Shown piece after piece: positions 1 through 8,434 of a DNA stretch of 64,000 nucleotides. The notes beneath the pieces were generated by a model, which did not search any database, had not been told where the DNA came from, and saw nothing but the letters and a program-made list of their open reading frames with translations. A program made the position numbers and the translations under genes. Origin of the DNA: CALBPI01 sp038521865 (GTDB taxonomy: Bacteria > Pseudomonadota > Gammaproteobacteria > Steroidobacterales > Woeseiaceae); NCBI GenBank assembly GCA_038521865.1, contig JBCBKO010000001.1:62001-126000 (forward strand), written 5' to 3'. Position 1 is the first letter of the stretch, and every line of letters begins with the position of its first letter.

Positions 1-1
1 C

Positions 2-1756
2 TCGCGAGAGATAATAGATATCTTTGAAGAGATAGAACGACGCTCTATTCTTGTCTTAGATGCGCCAATGGGAGGTGGTAAATCCTATCTCCTCAATAGC
101 ATCGTTGAACATTTCGCAAGTAATGAAGTCTATGCGCAAGAAAAGCTCTTGCCGATATATCTCCCTTGCAATGAATTTATCTCCCAAGGACTTTATGACG
201 CGGAATTGTTCCTGAGTCGTTTGATAGAAGACAATCAATTAACGAACGATAAAGAGCGCCGATACTTGCTTTTGTTCGATGGATTGGATGAGGTTCAGCT
301 AAGTCTCGACGAGCACATGAATGGGTTCTTCGAGTTTTGCCGGTCTTTGTCTAGCCGCCCGGAAGGTCCGGTGGTGAAGATAGTCATTGCTACGAGGAAC
401 GCTTCGGAACGTGTATTTGGTACAGCGCTCGATCTGAATGCAAGCTTTCTTGAAATTCAGCCATTGTCTCTCGCAAGAATCGCAGACTTTGTTCGAACAG
501 CGTGTTCATCACTCAACATCGAATCAAGGTTAGTGGAAGACCTTAAACGTTCCACATTGTTTCGAGATCTACCTAAGACACCAATCGCAGCAATTCTTTT
601 GGTGCAACTACTCAGTGAGGGGACGGAGGAAGTACCTGCAAATTTAACCGAGTTGTACGCTCAATATTGCGAACTTGCGCTTGGTAGGTGGGATATAACC
701 AGGGGGTTGTCTACACTGAAAGAGTACGAAGCGAGCGACGCTGTACTTTGTAATCTCGCAGCCTTCATGCTTGAAAATCAGCTTCCACAGGTCGGATATA
801 GTGAAGCTCTTGGATTTTTTTCAAACTATCTCAATGAACGTGAACTAGATCTTGTACCCGGAGAGTTATTCAAGAAGGTGCTGGAGAGAACAGAGCTTTT
901 TGTACATGATGAGCGCCAAGGTACGATCGCGTTTAGGCATCGATCATTCGCGGAGTTTTTTCTTGCCAAAGCATTCACGAAAAGAGAGTCGGTAGATCTT
1001 TCGAATCGAGTTTTCCATCCATATTGGTCCGGTTCGTACTTTTTTTATGTAGGTATTAAGAAAGACTGCCCGGAGTTATTAAGGAGTATTACTTCTATCG
1101 ATGTATCTGACAGCGAAGCGGCACAGGTTTCAAAGATCATTAACTTGGGCAAGTTTTTATTGGCAGGATATAAGAGTCCGTACTCAGCAATTAGCCAAGG
1201 CGTAGAGCAAGTATTCGATGAAAGTCTTGAGTTTGTTCTTAGTCTCCTTGAATCTGCCGAGGGGCGGGTACTCGGTGCTCTCCCTCCGATCCAGCTGACA
1301 GCGTTTTTTAGAGCCCTGCTCCGAGACTCGTATTCCTATCCGTTTTTTGCGAAAGCGATAAACAGCGTTGCAGACAAGACGATATCGAGCGATGCATCGA
1401 ATGATGCAAAATCATATAAATTACTGTTGCTCGATTCTACAAGGGATGTAACCGACGGTGGTGTTGCGCTGGGTGGATTGATTGAGATGGCAAAAAAGCC
1501 TGGCAGTTTACCGGTGTCGGTAGAGCAAATAGTTTGCTCGGGTGATTTTGCAAAGGGTAAGCAGGCTCGCGGCCTTAAGGCGCTTGAAAAGAAGGTGAAA
1601 AGGAGGTTTAAGGATTCAGTGGTCTATCGGAATGCGGTGCAAGAAGCTTTTAATAGATCCCTGGATGGTAGGTTCGAATATACGCAGAGAGGTAAGCGCT
1701 TAGAGGCTAGTTCTAAGCACGCAAACAAAAAGAAAAAGGGGAATAGGCGAAGGTAG
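2..1756 (+). CDS. NACHT-type STAND NTPase, C-terminal part (5' end outside window)
   Basis: The reading frame is open from the first bases of the window, so the N-terminus lies upstream. The visible part (584 residues) begins with a Walker A motif, APMGGGKS at visible residues 21-28. A NACHT-style Walker B, LLLFDGLDEV, follows at about 89-98 and a sensor-like ATR at about 130. The segment FRHRSFAEFFLA near 311-322 is typical of the helical region after a NACHT module. No TPR, LRR or WD repeats are obvious in the C-terminal 260 residues, which end in a lysine/arginine-rich tail. STAND NTPases with NACHT cores are signalling switches, and in bacteria many act in antiphage defence. The effector domain that would decide this lies outside the window. 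The gene looks AT-richer than its downstream neighbours, which suggests acquisition. Family call firm; role inferred. Confidence 0.85.
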   Translation, partial: SREIIDIFEEIERRSILVLDAPMGGGKSYLLNSIVEHFASNEVYAQEKLLPIYLPCNEFISQGLYDAELFLSRLIEDNQLTNDKERRYLLLFDGLDEVQLSLDEHMNGFFEFCRSLSSRPEGPVVKIVIATRNASERVFGTALDLNASFLEIQPLSLARIADFVRTACSSLNIESRLVEDLKRSTLFRDLPKTPIAAILLVQLLSEGTEEVPANLTELYAQYCELALGRWDITRGLSTLKEYEASDAVLCNLAAFMLENQLPQVGYSEALGFFSNYLNERELDLVPGELFKKVLERTELFVHDERQGTIAFRHRSFAEFFLAKAFTKRESVDLSNRVFHPYWSGSYFFYVGIKKDCPELLRSITSIDVSDSEAAQVSKIINLGKFLLAGYKSPYSAISQGVEQVFDESLEFVLSLLESAEGRVLGALPPIQLTAFFRALLRDSYSYPFFAKAINSVADKTISSDASNDAKSYKLLLLDSTRDVTDGGVALGGLIEMAKKPGSLPVSVEQIVCSGDFAKGKQARGLKALEKKVKRRFKDSVVYRNAVQEAFNRSLDGRFEYTQRGKRLEASSKHANKKKKGNRRR

Positions 1757-1781
1757 TGTTCAATCTTTATGCAACAGCCCT

Positions 1782-1862
1782 TGATTGCAGCGTGGTCACA
1801 GTCCGCTTTTGGCCGTGAATCGACATCCGATCTCTTCTGCTACGATGACAGTCGCTGATCCA
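1782..1862 (+). repeat. Dispersed 63-bp repeat, copy 1 (extended)
   Basis: GGCCG is at 1811-1815 and the -10-like hexamer TACGAT at 1841-1846, preceded by TGC as in an extended -10. The first 43 bases (1782-1824) are identical to 58312-58354, 56 kb away. The next start codon (1892) is 45 nt after the hexamer. Confidence 0.75.
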
Positions 1863-1891
1863 AAACGGACGTACGCGGAAAGTCGGAATCT

Positions 1892-2209
1892 ATGGACGAC
1901 AAGGACATACAACGCCGAGTCAATCGCATTCTTCAGAAGACGAAAAAAGCAAAGTTGCTTAGCGCAATACCAGCCGAAAGGTGCCGATTGAGCCCTGAGG
2001 TTAGCAAATTGCCCAACGCGGGAGACATAGTACATTTGGATCAGGGCTTTACCGGGCCAAAGGGCGAGCCGATGGGCCTTGTGTATGGTGTCGACGATCA
2101 TGGAAAGCACCTGTTTGAAGCTGAAGCCTACGATTCAGAACTAGAGGTGCTGCCCGACGATCCAGCTGATGCGAGTTTTCTGGCGAAGCATTTCAGTCGA
2201 AGTGGCTGA
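1892..2209 (+). CDS. Small hypothetical protein, 105 aa
   Basis: I do not recognise this family. The protein is acidic overall, with a basic N-terminal helix (RRVNRILQKTKKAK), a proline/glycine-containing middle and an acidic C-terminal part (SELEVLPDDPADASF). No signal peptide or membrane segment is visible, so it is probably cytoplasmic. It starts 45 nt after the -10-like hexamer of repeat copy 1, and its stop TGA (2207-2209) is the first triplet of repeat copy 2. This fits an independently transcribed unit bounded by repeats. The ATG at 1892 has only a weak purine-rich stretch upstream (GGAA near 1878). Codon use resembles the neighbouring small genes. Confidence 0.6.
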   Translation: MDDKDIQRRVNRILQKTKKAKLLSAIPAERCRLSPEVSKLPNAGDIVHLDQGFTGPKGEPMGLVYGVDDHGKHLFEAEAYDSELEVLPDDPADASFLAKHFSRSG

Positions 2210-2245
2210 CTCCTTCTGGCCGTCAGTGGTCGATCAAACCACTTT
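2207..2245 (+). repeat. Dispersed repeat, copy 2 (head only)
   Basis: TGACTCCTTCTGGCCG at 2207-2222 matches the 5' block of the repeat and supplies the stop codon of the upstream gene. The downstream -10-like block and the TGTTGACCC tail are not recognisable. The copy is truncated or diverged. Confidence 0.55.
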
Positions 2246-2259
2246 GGAGGGCATGTGAC

Positions 2260-2451
2260 ATGACTACTTACAACGGTGATGATGACGCAGGGTATTTGGA
2301 GCTGCCCGAACACCCTGGCAGAGGGGCTGCTGGGTGCGTCAAAAAGTCCGTTCGATTGCATGATCTTATCGAAGATCACAAAGGGACCGATGTGATTCTT
2401 GATTACGACAAAGACGGCGTTCTGATCGGAATTGAACTGCTTTTTGAATGA
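2260..2451 (+). CDS. DUF2283-like small protein, 63 aa
   Basis: The C-terminal segment DVILDYDKDGVLIGIELL (about residues 44-61) has the D-x-D-x-DG-x-x-x-GIE-(I/L)-L pattern that is characteristic of DUF2283 proteins, small cytoplasmic proteins of unknown function. The N-terminal half is less typical: a usual DUF2283 protein begins with a Y-(D/N)-x-(E/D)-x-D-x-(A/L)-Y-(I/L) strand, here seen as YNGDDDAGYLEL. A GGAGG at 2246-2250 lies about 9 nt before the ATG and supports this start. The stop codon (2449-2451) is the first triplet of repeat copy 3. Confidence 0.7.
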   Translation: MTTYNGDDDAGYLELPEHPGRGAAGCVKKSVRLHDLIEDHKGTDVILDYDKDGVLIGIELLFE

Positions 2452-2512
2452 CCGCTTCTGGCCGCATCCAGTAGCCCAGGCCCCCTAAGGTAAACTGGCA
2501 GCTGCTGCCCCA
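2449..2512 (+). repeat. Dispersed repeat, copy 3
   Basis: TGACCGCTTCTGGCCG at 2449-2464 is followed after exactly 26 nt by TAAACT at 2491-2496 and then a GC-rich tail that resembles the usual CTGTTGACCC. The TGA at 2449-2451 is the stop codon of the upstream DUF2283-like gene. The next start is at 2546. Confidence 0.75.
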
Positions 2513-2545
2513 TGGGCGATGCTCGCAGAATAGATCAAACCAGCC

Positions 2546-2869
2546 ATGTCCCAAGAAAATTCGCAGCGCGAGATTGCAGCCCGGGAGCACATTATTGCTG
2601 TCTACGGTACGGCGGGTGATGAATTTGGCGCGACACTCTTCGTCGCTCATCACCTCGACGAGCTTGACGCCTCCTACTGGTTTGAACATACGGGCGAGTC
2701 GAAGCCAGATCCGCAACAGGTGCTACAGCTGCTGGAGCTCCGTCTTGATCCGGAAGAGGATGAGATCGACATCCTCGACTTCACGTTACCAGGTGCGGTC
2801 ACGAACTACGTCATCTGTGTCGAGTTTGACGAGTCGGGAAATATCGCCGGCGTCTCGATGGAGAGTTAG
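2546..2869 (+). CDS. Small acidic hypothetical protein, 107 aa
   Basis: I cannot assign a family. The protein is strongly acidic (for example LDPEEDEIDILDF at about 73-85) and alternates helical and strand-forming segments. It ends in a strand-turn-strand (NYVICVEFDESGNIAGVSME) like that of small single-domain proteins related to DUF2004 or immunity folds, but this is only a resemblance. There is no signal peptide or membrane segment. It lies between repeat copies 3 and 4, 49 nt downstream of the -10-like hexamer of copy 3, so it appears to be its own small transcription unit. The ATG at 2546 is the first in frame. Confidence 0.6.
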   Translation: MSQENSQREIAAREHIIAVYGTAGDEFGATLFVAHHLDELDASYWFEHTGESKPDPQQVLQLLELRLDPEEDEIDILDFTLPGAVTNYVICVEFDESGNIAGVSMES

Positions 2870-2933
2870 CGTCAGCTCATGGCCGGCTCCGGCAGCACGC
2901 AGAATGGCTGCTATCATCACGCCTGTTGACCCC
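2870..2933 (+). repeat. Dispersed repeat, copy 4
   Basis: GGCCG at 2881-2885 is followed after exactly 26 nt by TATCAT (2912-2917), preceded by TGC (extended -10-like), and then by CACGCCTGTTGACCCC. It begins directly after the TAG of the upstream gene. The next start is 83 nt after the hexamer. Confidence 0.75.
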
Positions 2934-3000
2934 AAGCCGCCATTTGGATTTTAAAACACATACTTCCGAAGCAGCGATCAACTAAGAAGAACGTCCCAGA

Positions 3001-3594
3001 ATGACGCGCCCGACACGATTGAAAATCCTCTATGGCATCGCCGTCGCAGCGTTGATCGCGGTCGCGCTGGCAATCTTGAAGGCCAGCAATTTTTCACCGA
3101 CAGCGATTGTCCTTTTAGCCCTGTTGTGTCTAATCCCCGGCAGAATCAACGGTCATTTTTGGCGAAATTTCTACACTGGTCGAAAGATGATGGATTCCGG
3201 CTGGGACGCCGACGCCATCAAAGAATTTGAGAGATTTCTAACCAGCCTTCGCGAGAACCCTGCGCTTAAGCATTTGATTTGGTTCGTCTGGGGCTTCTAC
3301 ACGCGCGACGTTGAAGCCATGACGCAGAACAATATAGGCGCTGTCCTGATTCGGGAAGGGAATCTGCATCAGGCGGAGGAAAGACTGGCGCGAGCGATTC
3401 AAATCGACAATCAGTATCCCATTCCGTACTACAACATTGCGCTGATCGGGGAGTTGCGAGGCGACCGCAGCGCCGCGACTGAATCGCTTAGCACAGCCCA
3501 TTCGCTCGGGTACCAGCGAACGAGTATCGACGAAATCGCCAACGAGGCGGCGAGTATTCTCGCGACGATAGAAGGGCGAAAAAAGGAGCCTTGA
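3001..3594 (+). CDS. Inner-membrane TPR protein, 197 aa
   Basis: Two N-terminal hydrophobic segments (about residues 9-27 and 32-46) would anchor the protein in the inner membrane as a hairpin. The rest is helical. Residues 103-170 form one to two tetratricopeptide repeats: NNIGAVLIREGNLHQAEERLARAIQID, then YYNIALIGELRGDRSAATESL. TPR domains mediate protein-protein contacts, but the partner here is unknown. The gene is preceded by repeat copy 4 and followed by copy 5, so it is another repeat-bounded unit. The ATG at 3001 has a weak AAGAA-type purine stretch upstream. The protein ends in a basic tail. Confidence 0.75.
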   Translation: MTRPTRLKILYGIAVAALIAVALAILKASNFSPTAIVLLALLCLIPGRINGHFWRNFYTGRKMMDSGWDADAIKEFERFLTSLRENPALKHLIWFVWGFYTRDVEAMTQNNIGAVLIREGNLHQAEERLARAIQIDNQYPIPYYNIALIGELRGDRSAATESLSTAHSLGYQRTSIDEIANEAASILATIEGRKKEP

Positions 3595-3621
3595 AACGAC
3601 ATTTAGCCTGGAAATCGAACG

Positions 3622-3685
3622 GCTGGAAGTGGCCGAGTCCAGCAACAAACCAATCGTTTGCTATGCCAGCGACTGTTGATCAGGC
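3622..3685 (+). repeat. Dispersed repeat, copy 5
   Basis: GGCCG at 3631-3635 is followed after exactly 26 nt by TATGCC (3662-3667), preceded by TGC, and then by the tail AGCGACTGTTGATC. The next gene starts at 3821. Confidence 0.7.
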
Positions 3686-3820
3686 TTCGCGATAACGGGG
3701 TAAAACCTGTATCAATCAGTCCTTCTTGAGATCGTTCGTATATGTAGTGAGACATTTGACGAGGTCGTCACAGTGTTAACAGAGAGTCAAAAGTCTCAAC
3801 AGAACCGAGAGGCAAGGATT

Positions 3821-5662
3821 ATGAGAACGCTAGTGACCGCTTTGGTAGTGTCATCGATCGCACTACTAGCCTATCCAAACCAGGCATGGGCCGTCGGCAC
3901 TCCACCGAGTGTTTCTGCGCCTAACGGTGACGGTGACCTTACGGTGACCTTTAATCCGATCGATCCAAACGGACAGTGCGGCGTAATTACGCTAGAAAGA
4001 CTTGGGCCAGGAGCGACTATCTGGTCCGCCGTATCTTCCAGCAACGGCTTCGCAAACGTGCAAGGGCTGGGAACCGGTATCCATGCGTTCCGAACGAAGA
4101 AATGGTGTGAAGTCAGTTTCCCCGGAGGCGGATTCTTTAGCTTTAATTTTACTTTCCAATACAGCGATCCAGCAGCCGTGTCTGTAATGAGACGGCCACA
4201 GATATCGCCGGGATCTCTGCAAGACCAATACGACACCCCGTACATGATCAGGACGGGAGATTTTGACGCGAATGGGTTCGAGGATATCTTGATAGAGAGA
4301 ATAGGCGGCGATCCCAACGACGGTACGCTAGTCACTACGATCTTGTACAACGACGGAGCTCAATTTAGTGCGATCCTCCCATCACCGAGTCAGTTGAGTG
4401 GTGCTCAGCAATTTTCCGAGAACCCAAATATTCAAGTCGCTCCATCGGATGAGAATCACGACGGATACGCTGATTTAATTCTTCAAGGGATTGACGCGAT
4501 CAGAAATGGTGCCTTAACGCCGTCGGGCTATAGCATCGAAGAGCTAATCATCTATGCCTCGGGCCAGTCGGGAGTCAAGCAGCCGCTTGGCGTGAAAATG
4601 ATCGACGACGTTGTCCAGCAGTTCCTCGGTGACCTTACGGGTTGGGCAATTGACGAAGACTACTTCCAAGACAGAACAATTCTCCTCAACCGAATCGAAT
4701 ACGATCTAATCGTTCAATGTGACTTTTTCCCGGATACTCCGATCTTCCAACAATGGCGATCGTGCTGGGTCGTTGCTGTTCCGGTGGTCACGATCTCTGA
4801 GAACACCGACATGTTCAATGACGACGCCAAAGACTTCGCCGACAAACTAGACCAGATTAAATCGCAGGGAATAAACCCCGGTTCAACGGAGTGGGGAGAG
4901 CTTTCCGATATCTATGAAGGCGTGTTTGGCGTTCCCGCGTATGGCTTCACATCTAACGGGCAAGTCGGCGCTGTCAACTATCCAGACGTATTCGATGCCG
5001 ACACTCTGTTCTATCGAATGGTTTCCAACACACTCTACGGTCTCGCCGCTAGAGGGCTGAAAGACGCTATCACCGGACCGTTCAACCAACCCGACCCGAA
5101 CCTGTGGGAATATCATGAGTATGGACACACGACAGCCATATGCACCCCAGGACAAGACACTTTCTTCTCGATTGCTGGGCCTTTTGGACCGAAGATAACC
5201 AGCGCTGACTGCACACTTGCAAATCTCTTCTGCTGGATGAAAAAGGCACCGGCGCCGCGTCAGGATAATCTCACAACGACTGTCACTGACGGACAGGAAT
5301 CAGTCCTATGGGGGAATAACCCTATCCAAACGCATATTTTTGACGGTGCCACTACGCTCGTTAACGAGACTCTGAGAACACACTTACTTGACGATCCCTT
5401 CCAGACCCTAGACTGTGGCAAATTTCCGACGGCAGCACAGATCATCGGAAATCCTAACGCTCCAAATCGCTGTTCTTTCGTCCTTCGAAGGGGTTTCACT
5501 GATAGCAATGGTGTAATCTCGATTGAGACAGACGGTCGCGGCTATAGTCCTAGTAGCGCAGTTGAGGCCTTCAATGAGCTATCGGGCGAGGCGATATTTC
5601 GCGGAGTTGACGCTTGGGTTCTTTCAAAGATGATACAAGAAGGGTCGTGCGCGCCCGACTGA
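3821..5662 (+). CDS. Secreted protein with VCBS/FG-GAP-like repeats, 613 aa
   Basis: The ATG at 3821 is chosen over upstream starts because AAGGA (3814-3818) precedes it and a classical signal peptide follows immediately (MRTLVTALVVSSIALLAYPNQAWA, cleavage after AWA). The mature N-terminus resembles a fibronectin-type beta-sandwich (PPSVSAPNGDGDLTVTFNP). At about residues 145-160 and 215-235 there are two FG-GAP/VCBS-type motifs with calcium-loop character, DFDANGFEDILI and DENHDGYADLIL. Eight cysteines suggest disulphides in the periplasm or outside the cell. The C-terminal 300 residues are unassigned. The lipoprotein gene that follows starts 17 nt after the stop and is probably co-transcribed. 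Function unknown; secretion is well supported. Confidence 0.75.
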   Translation: MRTLVTALVVSSIALLAYPNQAWAVGTPPSVSAPNGDGDLTVTFNPIDPNGQCGVITLERLGPGATIWSAVSSSNGFANVQGLGTGIHAFRTKKWCEVSFPGGGFFSFNFTFQYSDPAAVSVMRRPQISPGSLQDQYDTPYMIRTGDFDANGFEDILIERIGGDPNDGTLVTTILYNDGAQFSAILPSPSQLSGAQQFSENPNIQVAPSDENHDGYADLILQGIDAIRNGALTPSGYSIEELIIYASGQSGVKQPLGVKMIDDVVQQFLGDLTGWAIDEDYFQDRTILLNRIEYDLIVQCDFFPDTPIFQQWRSCWVVAVPVVTISENTDMFNDDAKDFADKLDQIKSQGINPGSTEWGELSDIYEGVFGVPAYGFTSNGQVGAVNYPDVFDADTLFYRMVSNTLYGLAARGLKDAITGPFNQPDPNLWEYHEYGHTTAICTPGQDTFFSIAGPFGPKITSADCTLANLFCWMKKAPAPRQDNLTTTVTDGQESVLWGNNPIQTHIFDGATTLVNETLRTHLLDDPFQTLDCGKFPTAAQIIGNPNAPNRCSFVLRRGFTDSNGVISIETDGRGYSPSSAVEAFNELSGEAIFRGVDAWVLSKMIQEGSCAPD

Positions 5663-5679
5663 ACATGAGGATTAGGGGC

Positions 5680-6297
5680 ATGAACAAATTCGGTCAGGTA
5701 CTTTGGCTATCCTATCTCCCGGTCTTATTGATTCTTAGTGGCTGTTCTCCCGAAGTCGCGAAGCAACTTGAATTCGGTAAACCGATGGCGTCTGTGGTGA
5801 TGCGGGTGGAACTAGATACTCCCGTCGCTCCCGAAGACCTTTTATCCGGTTTTTCTGAAGACGCCGCGGCCTTGGGGTACAAACAAGTGCCCAGCAAGCG
5901 AGAACAGAGAGTCGACCCTGTTGACGGGCAGAGTTGGGCCGTTGACCACTTAGTCTCAGGGGAACCTTACACACGACATTCTCTAACGTGGCGGATCGAC
6001 GGTGTGAACCTGGACGGACCTAAGTTCAACAAACTCTATATTGCAGCCGATAGCCAAGAAGAATCGGTTACTCAATTTCAGGTAAGCATGAACCTCTCTT
6101 CTGGTTCCTATTCTGTCGAGGATGGTTTGCGGGAACGGCACTGGTCGGAAGCTTACTGGTGGTATTCGCAGGCCATCCCAAACCGCTACCCTGATGCACG
6201 TATTGAGTTCGTTGTACACCCGACACAGTCCACGCTTCCGGAGGTTAACAGTCAGCTCGTTGCCAGTTTTAGTTTTCCTCCGCACAGTGATCAGTAA
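5680..6297 (+). CDS. Putative lipoprotein, 205 aa
   Basis: The ATG at 5680 has GAGGA at 5667-5671 upstream and gives a lipoprotein signal sequence with lipobox LSGC (cysteine near residue 22). The mature protein therefore begins CSPEVAKQLEFG. An upstream ATG at 5665 would add five residues. The mature part alternates beta strands and has no recognisable domain. The gene follows the secreted VCBS-like protein by 17 nt in the same direction, so the two are likely an operon and may work together at the cell surface. No function can be assigned. Confidence 0.7.
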   Translation: MNKFGQVLWLSYLPVLLILSGCSPEVAKQLEFGKPMASVVMRVELDTPVAPEDLLSGFSEDAAALGYKQVPSKREQRVDPVDGQSWAVDHLVSGEPYTRHSLTWRIDGVNLDGPKFNKLYIAADSQEESVTQFQVSMNLSSGSYSVEDGLRERHWSEAYWWYSQAIPNRYPDARIEFVVHPTQSTLPEVNSQLVASFSFPPHSDQ

Positions 6298-6433
6298 GTT
6301 CATTTGCGCGAAGGGAGTCGTGTGAAAATGTTTCTCAGTCGGTCCGGCGATCAAAATAAAGGGTGGCGGAAACCCTTTATGCATGGCTCCCCTAACTTGT
6401 TGCCGTTCTTCGGGTCAATCCGAATTGGAATGA

Positions 6434-6497
6434 GTGACCGATCATGGCGGAGTCCCGCAATCGAGGCGGTCTGAGGTAGAGTTGTAATCAATGACCC
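6434..6497 (+). repeat. Dispersed repeat, copy 6 (diverged)
   Basis: TGACCGATCATGGCGG at 6435-6450 replaces the usual TGGCCG by TGGCGG. Exactly 26 nt later is TAGAGT (6477-6482), and the copy ends in CAATGACCC. No plus-strand gene follows; the next gene is on the minus strand. Confidence 0.6.
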
Positions 6498-6578
6498 TTT
6501 ACTGCCGCTCAGATGGGGAAGCTTACGGTATCGCTTACAGTACACAGTTATGTTTTTGGAGGAGTTTTTTTAAGTGGA

Positions 6579-7409
6579 TTAGCAAGTCGACCTTGCTTCG
6601 TCGAGGATTGCACGGCGTCGCGCATCCAGTTCAGAATCTGGTGAGTACAATCTATCTACCGAACCGTTACAAAGGTTATTCAAACTTACTCCTTGTGCGA
6701 CCCAGAAAGCCAGGTTTTCTTCGAACTCAGGTCCCTGATTTCGGAGCGATGCAACAAGGAGTTCGGGCAATCCTACTGTCGTCAAATCCGACAAATCCCA
6801 ATGCTCATCAATCGCCCGTAACTGAGTTATGGAGCAATGCCGCGACATCCCTATGCTGATGTCTACAAGCTGGTTAAGAGTGAGCTCAACATCTGTTTGA
6901 TCAATTAGCCAAGAGAATATGGCGCAGTGAGCAGGAGAGATAGAACTCAAGATCGCGCGTTTCTTGGCTGCTTCGCTCGTACTTGGTAAGTGTTCCCTTA
7001 GGAGACGAATCGATCTGCCGCGTGCGGCATTCGTGAAGATGATGTCGGACACACTATCGGAAGAAGTCGGATTCTCTTGAGTTTGTACAAACCAACCCAC
7101 GAGGTCCGCTGCATCCGCAGCAGCTGCACTCTCCAGGAGTGTTCCAAAAACAAACTCTCTTTCTTGCGACAAATCATATTTTCTAACGACACTTAGCGCG
7201 TCGTCGTTTCTGAAAGCGCGCAAGAGCATATGCGCAATGTCATAAGGATCTGATTGATCTGCCTCGATACAAGTGTATAGCTGTTCGAGGTCGGGAAGTC
7301 TCGGCGGTCCATATCCGATGGGATATGAGAAGGTACACTCCGCGACTGCCGTATTTGGGTAAACCCAAAAGGCAAAAAGGAATACTGCAAACAAACGCTC
7401 AAAATGCAT
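6579..7409 (-). CDS. Secreted helical-repeat-like hypothetical protein, 276 aa
   Basis: An N-terminal signal peptide (MHFERLFAVFLFAFWVYPNTAVA, cleavage before ECTF) indicates export. The mature protein is almost entirely helical. It reads like a series of degenerate helix-turn-helix repeats, such as DAADLVGWFVQTQ, RSIRLLREHLP and HCAIFSWLIDQ, comparable to ankyrin-like scaffolds, though no canonical repeat is present. Five or six cysteines occur in the mature part. The gene stands alone on the minus strand between repeat copy 6 and the first insertion sequence. I do not recognise the family, and function is unknown. Confidence 0.65.
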   Translation of the reverse strand: MHFERLFAVFLFAFWVYPNTAVAECTFSYPIGYGPPRLPDLEQLYTCIEADQSDPYDIAHMLLRAFRNDDALSVVRKYDLSQEREFVFGTLLESAAAADAADLVGWFVQTQENPTSSDSVSDIIFTNAARGRSIRLLREHLPSTSEAAKKRAILSSISPAHCAIFSWLIDQTDVELTLNQLVDISIGMSRHCSITQLRAIDEHWDLSDLTTVGLPELLVASLRNQGPEFEENLAFWVAQGVSLNNLCNGSVDRLYSPDSELDARRRAILDEARSTC

Positions 7410-7577
7410 AATTGCGAGCCCCTAGTATTGATCGCGCAATATGGCTGCGTGGTAGCTGCCTGCACGGGTATTCATTCCATTCACCCAGGTCATGATATCG
7501 TTTTCATGACACTCAACCTCCTGAGGTGACGTGCCAACGGTGTTGGCATCATCGAACCCTGATAAGGCCTGAGTTTT

Positions 7578-8405
7578 CTAGACACCCTTCGTCTGCTTAA
7601 AGTATCTCTGTTCATACACCGTTGGAGCAACCCGCCCATTATGGGTGTGGCGCCGTTTCGGGTTGTAGAACATTTCTATGTATTCGAACATTGCGGCGCG
7701 TGCGTCGTTACGTGTTCGGTATTGTTGTCGCCTGGTTTTTTCCTTTTTTAGATTCGCGAAGAAGCTCTCCGCGACCGCGTTGTCATGACAGTTACCACGC
7801 CGACTCATGCTCGGCTTGATGTTGAGCGTTTTGAGTAAGCGCTGGCATCGGCCCGACGTATACTGAGATCCTTGGTCGGTATGCAACTGCACTGTCTGGT
7901 TCGGCTGGCGTCGCCAGTAGGCCATCGTTAGCGCATCCAGAGCGAGTTGATCGGTGATGCGATCAGACATTGACCAACCGACGATGTTGCGCGCAAACAG
8001 GTCCATGACAACGGCCAGGAACACAAAGCCCTCGTGCGTGTGAACATACGTAATGTCACTGACCCACCACTGGTTCGGGCGCGCCACTTCGAACTGCCGA
8101 TCCAAGCGGTTAGGTACCGCTGAATGAGGATGTCCCCGATAGTAGCCACGAGGACGACGATAGCCGCGCTGTGCGCGTAATCCTGCCGCACGCATCAATC
8201 GCAACACCCGGTCCCGGCCGCAACGCACACCATCCTCGTGAAGATCCAGATGGATGTTGCGATACCCCGAACGTCCGCCGCTATGCAGCCAGTGTTGCTT
8301 GATCTGTAACGTGAGCTTCTGATCGGCGATCGCACGCGCGCTCAGCGGCTTATTTCGCCAAGCGTAATAGCCGCTCGGATGCACCTTCATTGCACCACAC
8401 AGCAT
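7578..8405 (-). CDS. IS3-family transposase OrfB (DDE integrase domain)
   Basis: This is the catalytic half of an IS3-type transposase. An HTH_21-like segment (about residues 25-80, SGYRNIHLDL) precedes an rve integrase core. The DDE residues are seen as WVSDITYV (D), HTDQGSQY (D) and AESFFANLKKE (E). The length of 275 aa is normal for OrfB. The frame stays open upstream of this ATG in the -1 frame relative to orfA, reading through KERYAYIKDRSADYSIRML. The active enzyme is therefore probably the OrfAB fusion made by programmed -1 frameshifting, as known for the family. The stop codon lies in the left terminal repeat. No disabling mutation is visible, so the element may be active. Confidence 0.92.
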   Translation of the reverse strand: MLCGAMKVHPSGYYAWRNKPLSARAIADQKLTLQIKQHWLHSGGRSGYRNIHLDLHEDGVRCGRDRVLRLMRAAGLRAQRGYRRPRGYYRGHPHSAVPNRLDRQFEVARPNQWWVSDITYVHTHEGFVFLAVVMDLFARNIVGWSMSDRITDQLALDALTMAYWRRQPNQTVQLHTDQGSQYTSGRCQRLLKTLNIKPSMSRRGNCHDNAVAESFFANLKKEKTRRQQYRTRNDARAAMFEYIEMFYNPKRRHTHNGRVAPTVYEQRYFKQTKGV

Positions 8406-8434
8406 GCGGATCGAATAATCAGCGCTGCGATCTT

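Noticed and set aside
1782..3685. Integron-type cassette array with attC sites
   Set aside because: Small same-strand genes separated by ~60-bp elements look like cassettes, but the elements lack the RYYYAAC and GTTRRRY core sites and the paired inner arms of attC. No integrase gene is in the window, and copies also flank long genes such as the S41 peptidase.
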